The notes: a model not told the origin generated them from the sequence alone. DNA of 64,000 nt from Oscillospiraceae bacterium (GCA_025757985.1 CP107210.1:2666001-2730000), one strand, 5' to 3'. Positions 37,448-46,028 are shown, counted from the first letter of the stretch. Made by a program: numbers and translations.

Positions 37448-39106
37448 TTATCGATCTGGCACCTCTTTATGTTGGGCCATAGACGTTTGAACTTTTTCAG
37501 ATATTTTGTCTCCAACGATTTGAACATCAACTATTTGCTGTGCAATTTGAATAGATATGTTGTCGATATATCCATTATGGGATAGCTGCTGCTCTCGTTC
37601 AAAGGCTACATCTGGCCGCAGAGCAGTACGGCGCTGTCGAACGCTGTCCTCGTCTTCCGGCTGAATCATATTCTCAATTTCAAGGTACTGTTTTATGGTG
37701 GCGGAAAGCTGCTGTGTAAGGCTTTCTCTCTGCGCTGCCAGCTTCTCCTGCATTTCTTCCAGCTTGTCCAAGTAACTGCCGAAGCGCTGGGCTTCACCAT
37801 TATTTTTGCAATCGAGGTTGTGCAGAATCATTGCTTGACGGCTGCGGAGTTCTTCGATTTTCTCGGTCAGCGCGGCAATTTGCTCGGCAAGCTGACGGCG
37901 CTGGGCAATTTGCAACAGGGATGCGGTGTTGCGAGTGGTTTGCAGTTGCTCTTGCTCGGATTTCTTGTCAGCAAGCTGTTGTGTTACCGCATGATAATCT
38001 TGCAGAATGGGGCGGTAATAGTTGACCTGACGTTTCCATGTATCGACCTGTTTGTTGTTCACCAACAGGCGGTATTGCAGCATTATCAAACTGCTGCGCA
38101 GCCGTTCCAGCGTTTCCGCAATATGCTCTACGGTATTCTCAACGGCCTTGGACAGCTTGGCAAGCTGGGCTTTCAGTTCGCGCAGCAGCTTGTTGTCCGC
38201 GCGGATTTGGCGGTTCAGTTCACAGCGGTCTGCCTTGATGCCCTGCAATTCAAGGTTTCGGGCTTGGCTGCCCTCATGCACTGTGGGCTGCTCATCCAGC
38301 CCCAGCGCCGCATGGCTTAGATGGGTTACACGGACGGATTGCTGTTTTTCTTCCAGTGTGCGGTTCACGGCATCTGCCCACGCTTCCCGCCAGTCCAGTA
38401 ATTGCTCCGGGCTGTTCCATCGCGCACACAGCGGGTTTTGTCGCCCTAATTTCACCGCTTTCGGCTGCTTCGAGCAGCGTTTCCACCCCGGTTCGCGGGC
38501 GGCCTGTGTGGGCGTCAGCCACGCCGATACGCCCGCTGTGTTCTTGTACTTATATTGCTTTTCCCAGCCGTTCTCTTTTGCCTGCAAAAACTCCTGTGCT
38601 GTAAAGCCACGTTCCTCATCGGCTTTGCGGCACAGGTATTCTTTTTGCGTTTTGCCTTGCCATTTTCCGTGGACATCCAACGGGCGCATCGTCAGCATAA
38701 TGTGTGCATGGGGGTTATGCCCATCCGGGTCGTGGATGGCGAAGTCGGCGCACATACCCTTGTCTACACATTCCGTTTGGATGAAGCCGCGCAGAAGCAG
38801 CAGCCAATCATCCCGCCCAAGTTCAACGGGCAGGGCAACGATCAACTGGCGAGCAAGGCGGCTGTCCTTGGTTTTCTCGGCAGACTCCACCGCTGCCCAC
38901 AGGGTCTGTCGGTCTTTCCACGCTGCCGGGGCTTGGGGCGGCAGTAAGATTTCTGTATAGAGGACACCGCCTTTCTTGGTGTAGTCATGGGTAAGGCCGT
39001 CATAATCGTTGTACAGCCGTTCTCCACTCTGATAGGCAGCGGCGGCGATAGCAGAACGGCCTGCTCCACGGCTGATGATTTTTGACTCGAAATGATAGAT
39101 AGCTAC
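37448..39106 (-). CDS. MobA/MobL-type relaxase, no standard start codon
   Basis: Nicks the transfer origin to mobilise the element. The open frame covers about 552 residues. The first 72 (AIYHFESKIISRGAGRSAIA, AAAYQSGERLYNDYDGLTHD) are the conserved relaxase N-terminus. The HUH motif follows as PHAHIMLTMRPLDVHGKW. The last 300 residues are coiled coil. The ribosome site GGAGG lies 9 nt before codon GTA (39106-39104), where homologues would have ATG or GTG; the first usable start is GTG at 38890, which would remove the conserved N-terminus. The gene may be inactive or use a non-standard start. Confidence 0.82.
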   Translation of the reverse strand, partial: VAIYHFESKIISRGAGRSAIAAAAYQSGERLYNDYDGLTHDYTKKGGVLYTEILLPPQAPAAWKDRQTLWAAVESAEKTKDSRLARQLIVALPVELGRDDWLLLLRGFIQTECVDKGMCADFAIHDPDGHNPHAHIMLTMRPLDVHGKWQGKTQKEYLCRKADEERGFTAQEFLQAKENGWEKQYKYKNTAGVSAWLTPTQAAREPGWKRCSKQPKAVKLGRQNPLCARWNSPEQLLDWREAWADAVNRTLEEKQQSVRVTHLSHAALGLDEQPTVHEGSQARNLELQGIKADRCELNRQIRADNKLLRELKAQLAKLSKAVENTVEHIAETLERLRSSLIMLQYRLLVNNKQVDTWKRQVNYYRPILQDYHAVTQQLADKKSEQEQLQTTRNTASLLQIAQRRQLAEQIAALTEKIEELRSRQAMILHNLDCKNNGEAQRFGSYLDKLEEMQEKLAAQRESLTQQLSATIKQYLEIENMIQPEDEDSVRQRRTALRPDVAFEREQQLSHNGYIDNISIQIAQQIVDVQIVGDKISEKVQTSMAQHKEVPDR

Positions 39107-39215
39107 AGCATATCACCTCCGCGATAAAAAGTCCTCCCGCCTCAGCGGGCGCACATACCACCGCCGGCTTGCCGGTGGTGAGTAAGTGCGCACTTCGGTG
39201 AGGGAGAGCTGCCCC

Positions 39216-39422
39216 TCACGGGGCATTGCTCAGTTTATCGTGCAGCTTGCGTGGCAAGTCAGCCATCGGAATGTCGCGTATCTCCGGCCATACACTTTCC
39301 AGTATCGCGCCCTCTTGGATAAGTCGGCGGGTTCGCGCCTTGCGCTCTTTCTGGCGGTTGCGTGCCTGCACAGCTTCCAGCCTGTGCCGTGCCTGTATCA
39401 ACTTTTTCTCATCTTCGGTCAT
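39216..39422 (-). CDS. DUF3847-like small mobilisation-associated protein
   Basis: 68 residues, highly charged and helical: MTEDEKKLIQARHRLEAVQA, then RKARTRRLIQEGAILESVWP. Such proteins commonly sit just upstream of MobA/MobL relaxases. Start follows AAAAGGAGAAAGC. Probably a DNA-binding helper of the relaxosome. Confidence 0.7.
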   Translation of the reverse strand: MTEDEKKLIQARHRLEAVQARNRQKERKARTRRLIQEGAILESVWPEIRDIPMADLPRKLHDKLSNAP

Positions 39423-39446
39423 GCTTTCTCCTTTTTGGTGTGAAAA

Positions 39447-39725
39447 TCAGCCTTGTTTGGGTGTCTGCGTTTTGGGGCTGAAATTCTGCCGCTGCTTATC
39501 GCCATTTGTACTGCTGCTCTGAACAAAAGCAGCATCTTCCATCTGGCATCTGCACCCTATCGGGAGGATTCTCTCTTTTCCGAACAACATCTGCCGCGTC
39601 CTGCGCGGGGAACGGCAGCGTTTGCAGTAAGCCAGCCCACTGACAGCATCGGGATATTCATCCGGCTGGAGCGGGCGTTCTGCCACAAACTCGTCCAGAC
39701 ATTCCTGTAAAGTCCGCACAGGCAT
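39447..39725 (-). CDS. Small zinc-binding protein, resembles a DnaC N-terminus
   Basis: 92 residues: MPVRTLQECLDEFVAERPLQ, then YCKRCRSPRRTRQMLFGKERILPIGCRCQ, a CxxC...CxC cluster like that at the N-terminus of DnaC-type helicase loaders in mobile elements. The ATPase domain that would follow is absent; a polar tail and stop come instead. Either a truncated loader or a dedicated small protein. Start overlaps the end of the ParR-like gene. Confidence 0.55.
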   Translation of the reverse strand: MPVRTLQECLDEFVAERPLQPDEYPDAVSGLAYCKRCRSPRRTRQMLFGKERILPIGCRCQMEDAAFVQSSSTNGDKQRQNFSPKTQTPKQG

Positions 39726-39726
39726 A

Positions 39727-40098
39727 TCAGCCACCCACAAAATCCCAGTTGATGCTGTCTTTCACAGGTTCTTTTACAGGCTGGGGAGAAACAGCGGCAG
39801 GGTTCTGCGCCATCCCGGTTATGCACCCTGCCAGAAAGACCGGCATCGTCTCCCGCAAAGTATCCCGCACTGCATCCACGATTTGCTGCACAAACTGTTC
39901 CTCGCGCGCTCGCGTCTCCAGATAAGGGTCATCCTGCGTCTGGTAGTAGCGGTCAAAGTAGTCCACCACCGCTGTGGCGACCGCTTGGTTGTACGACTTG
40001 AACACCGATTTATCCATCGTCTGCAAATACTGCCATGCTTTCCGCTGCGGCTCTTTGCCAAGGTTGAACCGCAGGTTGGTCGTCCGTATCTCCGACAC
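39727..40098 (-). CDS. ParR-like adaptor/DNA-binding protein
   Basis: 124 residues from a GTG start at 40098 (ribosome site GAGGGTG). The N-terminal TTNLRFNLGKEPQRKAWQYL and DKSVFKSYNQAVATAVVDYF look like the ribbon-helix-helix region of ParR/StbB-type partners. It directly follows the ParM-like gene, the standard order of type II segregation cassettes, and would link the filament to DNA. Confidence 0.68.
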   Translation of the reverse strand: MSEIRTTNLRFNLGKEPQRKAWQYLQTMDKSVFKSYNQAVATAVVDYFDRYYQTQDDPYLETRAREEQFVQQIVDAVRDTLRETMPVFLAGCITGMAQNPAAVSPQPVKEPVKDSINWDFVGG

Positions 40099-40102
40099 GG
40101 TT

Positions 40103-41017
40103 TCACCCTCGGAGCATCTGGCGGTAGGCCATGTACTCGTACCCCTTGGCAGCGGCGCAGATGTCATCCACAATGGTGACTTGCTCCGGGTCATAGCTGC
40201 CGAAGTGCTTGACCAACTGCCCACCGCCGCCCACGATGGTCAAGTGCGTGGTGGCAGGGTCGTACTCGTAACTGCGCAAGGCTGCAAACAGTTCGGCTAC
40301 ATAGCCGGATGCAACTTCTCGAATACAGGCGAGATAGTCGGCATCGATTTTTGCCGTGCCTGTCCGCAAAATCTGCTCCACCGTGCTGTCGCTGATTTTG
40401 CTGCCAAAACGCCGAAGCACCGCTTCTTTAGCGCGGATCATGCACTGGTTCACACCGATTTTCTCCGTCCAACAGCGGCTTTCCTGCGGCTGAGAATCCG
40501 TCAAGTAGAGCAGATTCATTGTGCCGTTGCCGATGTCAGCCAACAGATGCTCTCCCTCGAAGTCTGCCAGCTGCTGAACAATGGCCGCATAGCCCTGCGG
40601 ATACACCTTGCAGCCCACGATGCGAAGCTGAAACAGATTCCCATTGAAGCGGAAACGTATCGTTTCGTTCTGCATCAGATACTGCCGGAAGCTCTCACGC
40701 TGGCTGCCGACCCAGCTCAGCGGCAGCCCCACCGACAGACACAGGCTGGCGGTGAACAGCCGGTATTGCTCCAACTCTTTGGCGATGGCCGCCAGCGTCA
40801 GCAGATAGAAATCGCCGTCCGTTGACTTGTCTGCCACAAAGCCCTTGTGACCTTCTCCCACGCGGTAGAATTTACCGCCGTATTCCAGCACATCACCCTT
40901 GAACATGGGCGCGGTGTCGTAAGCGGTAATAGCCGTAGGGAAAATGGTATTGGCGGTTTTCATATTGCCATACCCTTGGTCGATGCCGATAATTGTAATG
41001 TCATTGAATTGCTTCAT
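40103..41017 (-). CDS. ParM/StbA-like actin-family ATPase
   Basis: 304 residues. Actin-fold nucleotide motifs: ITIIGIDQGYGNMKTANTIF (phosphate 1), LLADIGNGTMNLLYL (phosphate 2) and LTIVGGGGQLVKHF (adenosine). These filament-forming ATPases push plasmid copies apart; on an integrative element they would stabilise the excised circular form. Paired with the ParR-like gene 4 bp downstream. Confidence 0.88.
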   Translation of the reverse strand: MKQFNDITIIGIDQGYGNMKTANTIFPTAITAYDTAPMFKGDVLEYGGKFYRVGEGHKGFVADKSTDGDFYLLTLAAIAKELEQYRLFTASLCLSVGLPLSWVGSQRESFRQYLMQNETIRFRFNGNLFQLRIVGCKVYPQGYAAIVQQLADFEGEHLLADIGNGTMNLLYLTDSQPQESRCWTEKIGVNQCMIRAKEAVLRRFGSKISDSTVEQILRTGTAKIDADYLACIREVASGYVAELFAALRSYEYDPATTHLTIVGGGGQLVKHFGSYDPEQVTIVDDICAAAKGYEYMAYRQMLRG

Positions 41018-41024
41018 CGGGGAA

Positions 41025-41183
41025 TCATCTCCTCTCTCCGTGTATCTTCTGCTCCATCATCTGCAAAAGCATTTCCTGCGATGTTTGCATGCCTGCCGGG
41101 TTGTCGTAGGATGTGACCTCAAACGTCACCCTGCCGATTTTGTGCCGATAGGCTTTTGATAAAATTTTCTTCTCTTGCCTTAT
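41025..41183 (-). CDS. Possible TnpW-like small protein
   Basis: An open frame of up to about 52 residues ending EMLLQMMEQKIHGERR, with RHKIGRVTFEVTSYDNP before it, similar in style to the small proteins called TnpW on Tn4451-type elements. There is no ATG, GTG or TTG until GTG at 41129 (34 residues), so the true start is uncertain. Confidence 0.35.
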   Translation of the reverse strand: MRQEKKILSKAYRHKIGRVTFEVTSYDNPAGMQTSQEMLLQMMEQKIHGERR

Positions 41184-41335
41184 AAAAAAGCCCCTTTCGG
41201 AATGTTGCTGCCGACACCGATTTTGGTATCGGGTTACAGATTCATTTTATCGAAAGCGGGCTGCTTTAGCATTGATGGGAAATTGTGCGGAAATTGAGCG
41301 CAGGAAAATGAACATAGAAAAAGCGGCCCTCTCAC
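41184..41335. other. Intergenic stretch with hairpins
   Basis: Contains an imperfect hairpin near 41195-41260 (gaaagcgg / cccctttcgg) and one, aaagcggccctctcactttcgtgagagaaccgct (in two runs, about 41318-41352), just downstream of the next gene, likely its terminator. No gene supported. Confidence 0.4.
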
Positions 41336-41359
41336 TTTCGTGAGAGAACCGCTGTGCCG

Positions 41360-42286
41360 TCAGCCTGTTAGTTTATGGGGTTCTTGGAAAAATCGGATTC
41401 CGTTGCTTTCCAGATACTCCCGATACATCTGACGTTGTTCTTCCATAAGGGCAGGCATTTCACCATACAGTTGTCGGTAAATATTCTGAACTTCCCGCAC
41501 AAGAGCATGACCTTTTTCTTCGTTGCCGGTTTCGATTTCCATAATGCCAAGCTGATAAGTTTCTTTTAGATATTGCACCAAAGCCAAAAGCATTTTCCGG
41601 CGTTTTTTCATCTGCTCGGCATGTTCCACAGCATCTTCGGAATCCTCACTTACAGGTGGGAATATTTTTTCGAGTGCAAATGGGATTTCTTTAAAAATAT
41701 TCTCCGCCTTTACAATTTTGTAAGGCCCGGTCATTGGCTGGATCACGATACATTTGGACATCCGGGCCTCGGTAAAAACTACCGGGTCATAGTCCGGCGG
41801 CAAGATGATCTGTTCGCAGACCTTTGCCCGTGCTTCGCGTTTTACAAACTCACGCTGCATTGCGAAGCACAGCAGTAAGGACAAAAACTCTGCGACCTGC
41901 GCGGAAACGGAGAAATCCCGTTCCGCGTATAATGACTTTTTCTTGCTGGTGGAAATGGAAACATCCTGCATCAACAAGTCACACTCGCTCTGCGCTGCCA
42001 TTGCGGGGTCCGACATAATGGTAAGTATTTTTGTTTCCATGTCCTGCGTCAGCTTTTCTTGGTTCTCACCGACAAGGTAAAAGGATGTGATCTTCGGGCT
42101 GACCCGCGCTGTGCCGTTGAGCCAGCGGCAGACCTGTCCGTTGTCGAAGGTGAAATCTTCGGCATCTGTACTTTGCAGAAAGCTGCCGAACAGCAAACAA
42201 AGTAAGTCTAATTGGTTTCCCAGCGCATCCGCATAAATGTATCTGCGCAGGGTCACCACAAACGAGCAGAAGTCTAAACGCTCCAT
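41360..42286 (-). CDS. Conserved-looking element protein, unknown
   Basis: 308 residues from ATG 42286 (ribosome site GGGGG). Mostly helical with no membrane segment. Features: MERLDFCSFVVTLRRYIYAD, QVCRWLNGTARVSPKITSFY and a C-terminal QMYREYLESNGIRFFQEPHK. It seems to be soluble and stands between the ParM operon and the recombinase, transcribed away from the latter. I do not recognise a family. Confidence 0.55.
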   Translation of the reverse strand: MERLDFCSFVVTLRRYIYADALGNQLDLLCLLFGSFLQSTDAEDFTFDNGQVCRWLNGTARVSPKITSFYLVGENQEKLTQDMETKILTIMSDPAMAAQSECDLLMQDVSISTSKKKSLYAERDFSVSAQVAEFLSLLLCFAMQREFVKREARAKVCEQIILPPDYDPVVFTEARMSKCIVIQPMTGPYKIVKAENIFKEIPFALEKIFPPVSEDSEDAVEHAEQMKKRRKMLLALVQYLKETYQLGIMEIETGNEEKGHALVREVQNIYRQLYGEMPALMEEQRQMYREYLESNGIRFFQEPHKLTG

Positions 42287-42721
42287 TCGCGTACCCCCTA
42301 ACTGTAATTCGGTTTTCAAGGTTCTTTCAAATTCAAATAAGCGTCATTCTTTCTGCAAGCAGGCGGAAATCTTTCGTTACCCAATCATCTGATTACGGAA
42401 CTCTCCGTATTTTGAGGCGTTTCCTGCATGGATGCCGATAGAGATGAACAATACATAGTATAGCAAGTTCTCCGCCATATTGCGAGAGATGACGATGATT
42501 ATTCACAAAAGTTTCAAATATTAGCATTTGCGCGATGTGCAATTTGCACACAATTCCCGCTCAATGACTTTTGCGGCGGCAGTCCGTATACTTGAAAAAA
42601 TCAAGCAAAAAAGAACCGCCATTCAGCAAAAAATGTGTCGAAAGCCCCTACACAAATCGTGCAAAGAGAGTTATACTACAGCTGGCAGACATCCTGAATC
42701 GCTGTTCGGAAAGGATGGAAA
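42287..42721. other. Recombinase upstream region
   Basis: AT-rich; the open frames here lack ribosome sites. A direct ribosome site for the recombinase (GGAAAGGATGGAAA) lies at its end. Probable location of the recombinase promoter, but no clear pair of hexamers is seen. Confidence 0.35.
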
Positions 42722-44404
42722 ATGAAAGAGAAACAGCTACAGGATATTACCGCTTTATATGGCAGATTGAGCCGCGATGATGAAGTCGGCGGCGAAAGCA
42801 TGAGCATCCAATCCCAGCGCGCCATTCTGGGGCAGTATGCCAAGGAACACGGTTTTACGAATTGCCAGTTCTTTATGGATGATGGCTACTCCGGCACAAA
42901 CTTTGACCGCCCTGCATTTACTGAAATGATGGAACTGGTCGAGCAGCGGCGGGTGCGAACGATTATTGTAAAAGACCTGTCGCGCCTTGGCCGCAACTAT
43001 CTGGAAGTCGGGCGCTACACGGAAGTAATCTTCCCGGAGAATAAGGTGCGGTTCATTGCCATCACGGATGGCGTGGATTCCGCTGCCGGAGATAACGAAT
43101 TTGCACCGTTCAAAAATATCATCAATGAATGGTATGCCAAGGACATCAGCCGCAAGGTCAAGTCGGCGTTCAAGGCAAAGGCACTGCGTGGGGAATACAC
43201 GGGCGCGTACCCGCCGTATGGTTATGACCGTGACCCCAATGACCGCCACAAGCTCGTTCCGAATCAGTACGCATGGGTCATCAAGGAAATTTTTCAAATG
43301 GCGCTTGCGGGTAAAAGTTGCAGCATCATTGCAAAGGAACTGGGCGAAAAGCAAGTTCTCCGCCCACAGGCGTACCTGCACGAAAAGTTTGGAACTTTTG
43401 CGTCAGATATTGTTCTGACCTATCCGTATGCGTGGGATCACAGCACGGTTCGTGCCATTCTGATGAATCAAGTCTACATCGGGAATATGGTGCATTTCCG
43501 CACCGGCACACAAAATTTTAAATCTAAAAAGATGATTTGGAAGCCCGAAACGGATTGGGTCGTTGTGGAGGGAACGCACGAAGCGCTGGTGGATGCCGAG
43601 ACTTTCTGGACGGTGCAGGAACGCATCAAGGTCAAGCAGCCGGGCAAAAAGCGCAGCGAGAATAACATCTTTCGCGGCATCATGTTCTGCGGGGAGTGCG
43701 GCAAGCGCATGGCATTTTGTAGCCGCAAAAAAGATGAACGCCGTAAGTCGCTGGGTACATTCAGCTGCAACGCCAATCGGCGCTACGGCGGCAAGGTGTG
43801 TACCACGCATTATATCTCGCTGGAACAGGTCAAGGCTATCGTTCTGGCGGACATCCGCCGCCACGCTATGCTGGCTGCCGAGGATACTGATGCGTATGCG
43901 GACTATCTGATGGGGTTGTCACAGGCCGGGCAGCTGAACGAGCAGAAAGCCATGAAAAAAGAGTTGGACGCAGCCCAGCGCCGCCTGTCCGAACTGACCA
44001 CGCTGGTGCAGCGCATCTACGAGGATAACGTGTTCGGACGGCTCTCGGATGACCTCTATCAGACCCTATCTGCCAAGTATGAAGCGGAAACAAAAGAATT
44101 GAAAACCCGCGCCGCAGAAATTCAAGCGTTGCTTACAGAAGCAACCACCAAAACGCAGGGCATACAGGATTTCGCCGATTTGGTCGCCCCGTATGCCGAT
44201 ATTACGGAGTTGGACGAGGAACTGGTTCACACGCTGATTGAGAAAATCATCGTCCACGAGAAAGAGATAATTGACGGTGAAACGGTTATGCGCATCGAAA
44301 TCTACTACCGCTTCATCGGCAAAACCAGCGATTGTCTCAATCGCTCCGTAGCCCCCATAAAAACAAAAACAGAATCCGTCGTTGCAACGGATTCTATTGC
44401 TTGA
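42722..44404 (+). CDS. Large serine recombinase (TnpX-like)
   Basis: Excises and integrates the element. 560 residues. The resolvase domain carries the catalytic serine in YGRLSRDDEVGGESMSIQSQ and VKDLSRLGRNYLEVGRYTE. A recombinase domain follows, with the zinc ribbon CGECGKRMAFC...CNANRRYGGKVC, a long coiled coil (about 405-470) and a C-terminal DUF4368-like domain (IHEK-type: IIVHEKEIIDGETVMRIEIY). It ends 8 bp before its own attP half-site. Intact as far as visible. Confidence 0.95.
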   Translation: MKEKQLQDITALYGRLSRDDEVGGESMSIQSQRAILGQYAKEHGFTNCQFFMDDGYSGTNFDRPAFTEMMELVEQRRVRTIIVKDLSRLGRNYLEVGRYTEVIFPENKVRFIAITDGVDSAAGDNEFAPFKNIINEWYAKDISRKVKSAFKAKALRGEYTGAYPPYGYDRDPNDRHKLVPNQYAWVIKEIFQMALAGKSCSIIAKELGEKQVLRPQAYLHEKFGTFASDIVLTYPYAWDHSTVRAILMNQVYIGNMVHFRTGTQNFKSKKMIWKPETDWVVVEGTHEALVDAETFWTVQERIKVKQPGKKRSENNIFRGIMFCGECGKRMAFCSRKKDERRKSLGTFSCNANRRYGGKVCTTHYISLEQVKAIVLADIRRHAMLAAEDTDAYADYLMGLSQAGQLNEQKAMKKELDAAQRRLSELTTLVQRIYEDNVFGRLSDDLYQTLSAKYEAETKELKTRAAEIQALLTEATTKTQGIQDFADLVAPYADITELDEELVHTLIEKIIVHEKEIIDGETVMRIEIYYRFIGKTSDCLNRSVAPIKTKTESVVATDSIA

Positions 44405-44408
44405 CGAA

Positions 44409-44435
44409 TGTGGTGCGTAAAAAGTAAAGCGCCCG
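44409..44435 (+). other. attR of the integrative mobilizable element
   Basis: Half-site 44412-44433 and core CG (44434-44435). See attL at 34456. Confidence 0.7.
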
Positions 44436-44444
44436 GGAGATGGA

Positions 44445-44458
44445 CGCACGGGTCACCA
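44445..44458 (+). repeat. 14-bp copy of the tRNA-Glu 3' end
   Basis: CGCACGGGTCACCA, identical to 28058-28071 in tRNA-Glu. It marks the right edge of the whole island as a direct repeat of the tRNA end. An inverted 22-bp copy (complement of TTCGATTCCC-GCACGGGTCACC) lies at 44537-44558. Confidence 0.8.
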
Positions 44459-44492
44459 GAAAGCACTACTTCATTTGAGGTAGTGCTTTTTT
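44459..44492 (+). terminator. Terminator after the tRNA-end copy
   Basis: AAAGCACTAC-ttcatttga-GGTAGTGCTTTTTT. Confidence 0.8.
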
Positions 44493-44536
44493 CTTTGTAT
44501 GCGGTATGCGCTTTTTAATAGGTGTCGGGCGTAAAA

Positions 44537-44645
44537 GGTGACCCGTGCGGGAATCGAAAAGCCCGGGCCCCGCGTCCAGCGTACCGCGGGGTAAAAACGC
44601 CCCTGCGGGGCGTTTTTAGGGCGGGGGAGATTCCCGCACGAGCGG
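44537..44645. repeat. Inverted tRNA-Glu end and hairpins
   Basis: Inverted copy of the tRNA-Glu 3' end (44537-44558), then a hairpin TAAAAACGCCCC-tgc-GGGGCGTTTTTA (about 44592-44618) and a further fragment GATTCCCGCACG (about 44630). Remains of earlier insertions are the simplest explanation. Confidence 0.6.
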
Positions 44646-44697
44646 AAAGTTGATGTGGCCGGGGTGGTGGCGGGGGCTGTTGTTTAAGATTGGCGTA

Positions 44698-44985
44698 GAG
44701 GCTTTCGGAAGTGCGCGGGCCGGGCATGCCCGGCCCCTACGGGGCGGCGATGGGGAAATGAGGGATGGCGGTAGGTTTCGGTGGGGTGTGGGCACCCCGC
44801 CCTACGCACGGATTTTAAGTGGGGCCGTAGGGTGGCCAGCCCTCTGGCCGCCGCCAAAGGCTTGCGGCGGCGGGAAGTTGCCCGGGAGGGATGAATCCTT
44901 CCCCTACGAATTGACCGCAACAGGGATATGGCGTCGGGTTGCGGGCCGGGCATGCCCGGCCCCTACACGGGGTGTCGATGGGAAG
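44698..44985. repeat. Repeat cluster right of the island
   Basis: Two ggccgggcatgcccggcccctac copies (about 44718-44740 and 44943-44966), an inverted ggtggccagccctctggccgcc copy (about 44832-44855), and a gtgggcaccccgccctac copy. The host-type repeats resume here, marking the return to chromosome. Confidence 0.7.
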
Positions 44986-45017
44986 ATGGAAAATGGCACA
45001 AAACCGGGCGGTGGTGC

Positions 45018-45046
45018 TTGCATAATTTTGCTGCAGGCCTTATAAT
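45018..45046 (+). promoter_or_regulatory. Promoter of the racemase-family gene
   Basis: TTGCAT (45018-45023), 17-bp spacer, TATAAT (45041-45046). Confidence 0.7.
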
Positions 45047-45080
45047 ATAATATAACTGTTGTTATAAGGAGGGGTGTGCC

Positions 45081-45800
45081 ACGGCGCAGACCAAACCACA
45101 AAAACAGGTGCTGGGGATACTGGGCGGGCTGGGGCCAGCTGCCAGCTGTTACCTGTACCAAATGCTGATCGACCACACCCCGGCCAGCTGCGATCAGGAC
45201 CACATCGACATTGTTATTTCGTCCCGGGCGTCCACACCCGACCGCACGGCGTTCATCATGGGCAAAAGTAAGGATGACCCCTTTGCCGTGATGGAGCAGG
45301 ACGGCTTCAGCCTGGTACACTACGGCGCCACGGTGTTGGCAATCCCCTGCAACACAGCGCATTACTTCTATGACCGTCTGGCCGAAGCGCTGCCTGTGCC
45401 AGTGCTGAACATGCCCCGTCTGACGGTGGCCGATGCCAAGGCGGCGGGCTGCACAAAGCTGGGCATCCTTGCCACGGACGGCACACTGGCGGCAGAGACC
45501 TACCAGATTGCCTGCCGGGCACAGGGTATCGACTGGGCCGTGCCGTCACCGGAGCATCAACAGGAGGTCATGTCAGTCATTTATGATGACATCAAGCAGG
45601 GCAAGCGCGCTGATATGACGAAGTTCGGCGCGGCGGTGCATGATTTGAAAAAGCAGGGCTGCGACATGGCCGTGCTGGGCTGCACGGAGCTGAGCCTTGT
45701 CAAGCGGGACGAGCATTTGGGAGCGTTCTTCATTGACAGCACCGAGGTGCTGTGCCGGCATGCGTTACAGGCGTGCGGGGTGGAGCCGGTGGGGTTCTAA
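45081..45800 (+). CDS. Aspartate/glutamate racemase family protein
   Basis: About 240 residues. Both catalytic cysteines of the family are present: VLAIPCNTAHYFYD and MAVLGCTELSLV. The N-terminal LGILGGLGPAASCYLYQMLI is typical. It interconverts L- and D-amino acids, most likely aspartate, feeding wall or D-amino-acid metabolism; a true MurI is encoded at 54630. The ribosome site AAGGAGGGG precedes codon ACG at 45081 (T-A-Q-T-K-P...), suggesting an ATG to ACG change; the next start, GTG 45108, lacks a ribosome site but keeps the whole catalytic domain. Confidence 0.85.
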   Translation, partial: TAQTKPQKQVLGILGGLGPAASCYLYQMLIDHTPASCDQDHIDIVISSRASTPDRTAFIMGKSKDDPFAVMEQDGFSLVHYGATVLAIPCNTAHYFYDRLAEALPVPVLNMPRLTVADAKAAGCTKLGILATDGTLAAETYQIACRAQGIDWAVPSPEHQQEVMSVIYDDIKQGKRADMTKFGAAVHDLKKQGCDMAVLGCTELSLVKRDEHLGAFFIDSTEVLCRHALQACGVEPVGF

Positions 45801-45802
45801 AG

Positions 45803-45950
45803 GCATGAGGCGGCCGGAGGACTGGCCGCCCTACGGAGTGGCGAGATTGCCCGGGAGGTGCGTGACGGCGGCGAACGAGCAAAGCCCTTCCGGCCTCGCG
45901 GGCTCGGCCACCTCCCCTGTAAGGGGAGGCTTTTGCGGGCTTCGCCCGAA
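45803..45950. repeat. Repeats between the racemase-family gene and metG
   Basis: A ggcggccggaggactggccgcc copy (about 45809-45831) and a unit with cggccacctcccctgtaaggggaggct (about 45908-45934, in two runs). Confidence 0.65.
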
Positions 45951-46028
45951 TGCCCAGAATATAAAATCCAGCATAAACGCAAAAAAACACACCAAAACGG
46001 TTTGTGTATATAAGGAGAGAAATCACAG

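Larger units (their letters stand above)
34458..44435. mobile_element. Integrative mobilizable element with large serine recombinase
   Basis: A 9.98-kb element. From left to right: secreted-protein cargo with PadR control, a small membrane peptide, MobA/MobL-type relaxase, DUF3847-like protein, zinc-binding small protein, ParR-like and ParM-like proteins, a 308-residue unknown and the recombinase next to attR. There is no conjugation machinery (no VirB4, VirD4 or VirB6 homologue), so it would need a helper element. The cargo is noticeably AT-richer than the host genome. Confidence 0.8.

Noticed and set aside
34458..44435. Self-transmissible conjugative element
   Set aside because: Relaxase present but no VirB4, VirD4 coupling protein or other transfer genes; therefore called mobilizable only.
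45900..46028. T-box leader before metG
   Set aside because: No conserved AGGGTGGNACCGCG-like antiterminator; the space is a repeat followed by a short AT-rich leader.
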